A stretch of DNA of 8,441 nt from the NCBI GenBank assembly GCA_024640385.1, contig JAHEFC010000164.1:1-8441 (forward strand), read 5' to 3'. Origin of the DNA: Sphingobacteriales bacterium (GTDB lineage Bacteria > Bacteroidota > Bacteroidia > Chitinophagales > Chitinophagaceae). Below the pieces are notes generated by a model. The model was given only the letters and a program-made list of their open reading frames with translations, searched no databases and was not told the origin of the DNA. The translations under genes were made by a program, and so were the position numbers. Positions 7,053 to 8,441 of the stretch are shown here, piece after piece (position 1 is the stretch's first letter; every line of letters starts with the position of its first letter).

Positions 7053-7080
7053 AGGTTGCAGGTGGCAGGTTGCAGGTTGC
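7053..7080 (-). repeat. 7-nt tandem repeat in the ftsW leader
   Basis: Four adjacent units read AGGTTGC, AGGTGGC, AGGTTGC and AGGTTGC on the plus strand (GCAACCT on the coding strand), one of them with a single change. The array ends seven bases before the ftsW ATG, so it makes up most of the upstream part of the ribosome landing site. Only the short CTGAAGAAT lies between, with no clear Shine-Dalgarno. Repeat seen directly; role unknown. Confidence 0.8.
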
Positions 7081-7134
7081 AGCAGCTCTGTCACCATTTC
7101 ATTTTTTCACATTCCCCACATTCATCACTACTTG

Positions 7135-7151
7135 CCCCGACTCCGTCGGGG
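7135..7151 (-). repeat. Small perfect hairpin CCCCGA-ctccg-TCGGGG
   Basis: A perfect 6-bp GC-rich stem with a 5-nt loop lies 20 nt after the murD stop. On the coding strand it is followed by GCAAGTAGTG rather than a T-run, and on the other strand by TTCATC, so it is not a good intrinsic terminator in either direction. It may be a dispersed small palindrome or an mRNA-processing or stabilising stem. The stem is seen; its role is unknown. Confidence 0.65.
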
Positions 7152-7171
7152 TTCATCACATTCCTTACGTC

Positions 7172-8441
7172 CTATAACTCTTTTACCGCCTCCTTAAACT
7201 GCTTTCCCCTGTCTTCATAATTACTGAACAGGTCGAAGCTTGCACAGGCCGGGCTCAGCAGCACCACATCTCCTTTTGAGGAAAGATGGAATGCCGCTTT
7301 CACCGCTTCTACGGCCGACGAAGTATTTACCATCACTTCCACAACATTTCCAAATGCCTTATGCAGTTTTGTATTATCGATGCCCAGGCAAACAATGGCT
7401 TTCACCTTTTCTTTTACCAGGTCAAATAGCAACGTGTAATCATTTCCCTTATCCACACCGCCAAGGATCAGGATAACGGGCTTATTCATACTCTCCAGCG
7501 CAAACCAGGTACTGTTGACATTGGTGGCCTTGCTGTCGTTGATGAATTCCACCCCCCTGACCGTTCCCACGGGTTCCATCCTGTGTTCAAGACTTTCAAA
7601 TGTTTTCACGGCATCACGGATCTTCTCCTTCCTGATCCCCACCGTAGACGCTGCCACACATGCTGCCATAGTATTGTATTGATTGTGTTTCCCCTTTAGG
7701 GCAAAATCGAAAACGCTCATCGATAAGGTCTCGCTCGTCTGAACTGTCATCATGTTGTTCCTGATAAATGCTCCTTTAGGTAATTCTCTGCTCATAGTCA
7801 ACGGTAATGGGTTAGAGTTAAATGGGTATTGGCCAAGGTTTTCAATGGTTACGGGATCATCTTCATTGTATATGAAGTAATCGGTTAGGGTTTGGTTCTT
7901 CATGATATTGAACTTCGCCCTGATGTAGTTTTCAAACCGGTAATCATAGCGATCCAGATGATCTTCTGTGATATTGGTGAGTACGGCAACATCAGGCCTG
8001 AACTTCTCTATGTCGTCGAGCTGAAAACTGCTGATCTCAGCTACGTATAATTCCCTTGGATCCAGAGCCACCTGCCTTGCAATCGAATTCCCGATATTCC
8101 CTACCAGAGCACAATCAGCTCCTCCTTCTTTGCAGAGATGATAAGTCAGTGCCGAGGTGGTGGTTTTCCCATTGCTCCCCGTAATCCCGATCATCCTGCT
8201 CTTCCCCATATGCCTGTAGGCCAGTTCAAATTCACTGATCAGCGGTACCCCTTTTGCCATCAACTTCTTCACCATCTCATTCTTGTGAGGGATACCAGGG
8301 CTCTTCATCACTTCATCTGCTCCAAGTATCCTCGCTTCATCATGCTGCCCTTCCTCATACGCTATCCCATGTTCTTTCAGCTCTTTGCGGTATTTATCTT
8401 TCAGGGCACCTGCATCGGACAAAAACACTTCGTACCCCTGC
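7172..8441 (-). CDS. murD: UDP-N-acetylmuramoylalanine--D-glutamate ligase MurD (5' end cut by window edge)
   Basis: Cytoplasmic ATP-dependent ligase that adds D-glutamate to UDP-MurNAc-L-Ala. The frame runs off the window at 8441; 422 residues are visible, starting QGYEVFLSDAG, which matches the second strand of the MurD Rossmann domain. About 20-30 residues, including the N-terminal glycine loop, should lie upstream. A GTG at 8428 could be read as a start but lies inside this strand and is rejected. Seen (numbered from the first visible residue): ATP loop GITGSNGKTTT (85-95), GNIGNS (114-119), EISSFQLD (135-142), TNITEDHLDRYD (155-166), Lys176 in RAKFN as the likely carbamylated lysine, NDSKATN (301-307), LGGVDKGND (326-334), and the C-terminal LSPACASFDLF with NYEDRGKQF (395-415). 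It is the most upstream gene in view; murE and mraY would be expected before it. Confidence 0.97.
   Translation of the reverse strand, partial: QGYEVFLSDAGALKDKYRKELKEHGIAYEEGQHDEARILGADEVMKSPGIPHKNEMVKKLMAKGVPLISEFELAYRHMGKSRMIGITGSNGKTTTSALTYHLCKEGGADCALVGNIGNSIARQVALDPRELYVAEISSFQLDDIEKFRPDVAVLTNITEDHLDRYDYRFENYIRAKFNIMKNQTLTDYFIYNEDDPVTIENLGQYPFNSNPLPLTMSRELPKGAFIRNNMMTVQTSETLSMSVFDFALKGKHNQYNTMAACVAASTVGIRKEKIRDAVKTFESLEHRMEPVGTVRGVEFINDSKATNVNSTWFALESMNKPVILILGGVDKGNDYTLLFDLVKEKVKAIVCLGIDNTKLHKAFGNVVEVMVNTSSAVEAVKAAFHLSSKGDVVLLSPACASFDLFSNYEDRGKQFKEAVKEL

Larger units (their letters stand above)
7046..7171 (-). other. murD-ftsW intergenic region
   Basis: This 126-nt spacer is the longest gap in the window. 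In transcript order it holds a 17-nt perfect hairpin, a low-complexity purine-rich stretch with several near copies of GGAATGTGA and TGATGAA, and the 7-nt repeat array next to ftsW. I see no promoter that I can defend and no RNA gene. Confidence 0.6.

Noticed and set aside
995..7080. CRISPR-like repeats
   Set aside because: The units are 7-8 nt, directly adjacent, with no spacers and no cas genes.
7091..7156. A 21-codon open frame between murD and ftsW on the minus strand, with a CGEC motif
   Set aside because: It is very short, its first part is simply the hairpin sequence translated, it has no ribosome site, and nothing supports expression.
1..8441. A previously undescribed multi-gene system
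   Set aside because: All coding capacity is accounted for by seven standard dcw genes in a common order; no foreign gene, mobile element or unusual domain fusion is seen.

Overview
The window is one continuous stretch of a division and cell wall (dcw) cluster, and every recognisable gene lies on the minus strand. Read in the direction of transcription, from high to low coordinates, the order is murD (5' end cut by the window), ftsW, murG, murC, ftsQ, ftsA, ftsZ (3' end cut by the window). The gene order without ddl or murB between murC and ftsQ, the near absence of Shine-Dalgarno sequences, and the FtsZ, FtsW and FtsA sequence style point to Bacteroidota, most likely a Chitinophagaceae-type organism. 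The family-level placement is inference from recalled sequence style, not from a search.

Layout: murD 7172-8441; a 126-nt gap (7046-7171) holding a small perfect hairpin and a 7-nt tandem repeat that runs almost into the ftsW start; ftsW 5831-7045; murG 4728-5834, overlapping ftsW by ATGA; a 47-nt gap dominated by a 31-bp inverted repeat whose first arm encodes the MurG C-terminus; murC 3301-4680, starting with TTG; ftsQ 2385-3299, one nucleotide after murC; ftsA 1024-2388, overlapping ftsQ by ATGA; an AT-rich 70-nt gap with an 8-nt tandem repeat; ftsZ 1-953. No stretch longer than 300 bases lacks a gene.

The genes cover two linked jobs. MurC and MurD add the first two amino acids to UDP-MurNAc in the cytoplasm, MurG adds GlcNAc to make lipid II, and FtsW is the SEDS membrane glycosyltransferase that polymerises lipid II at the septum. 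FtsZ forms the cytokinetic ring, FtsA tethers it to the membrane, and FtsQ is the bitopic scaffold linking the ring to septal wall synthesis.

The genes are ordinary. The unusual signal is between them: the tight junctions are free of repeats, while each of the three loose junctions carries its own short-period (7-8 nt) repeat family, and these repeats touch stop codons, a protein C-terminus or a translation start region. I found no evidence for a new multi-gene system.
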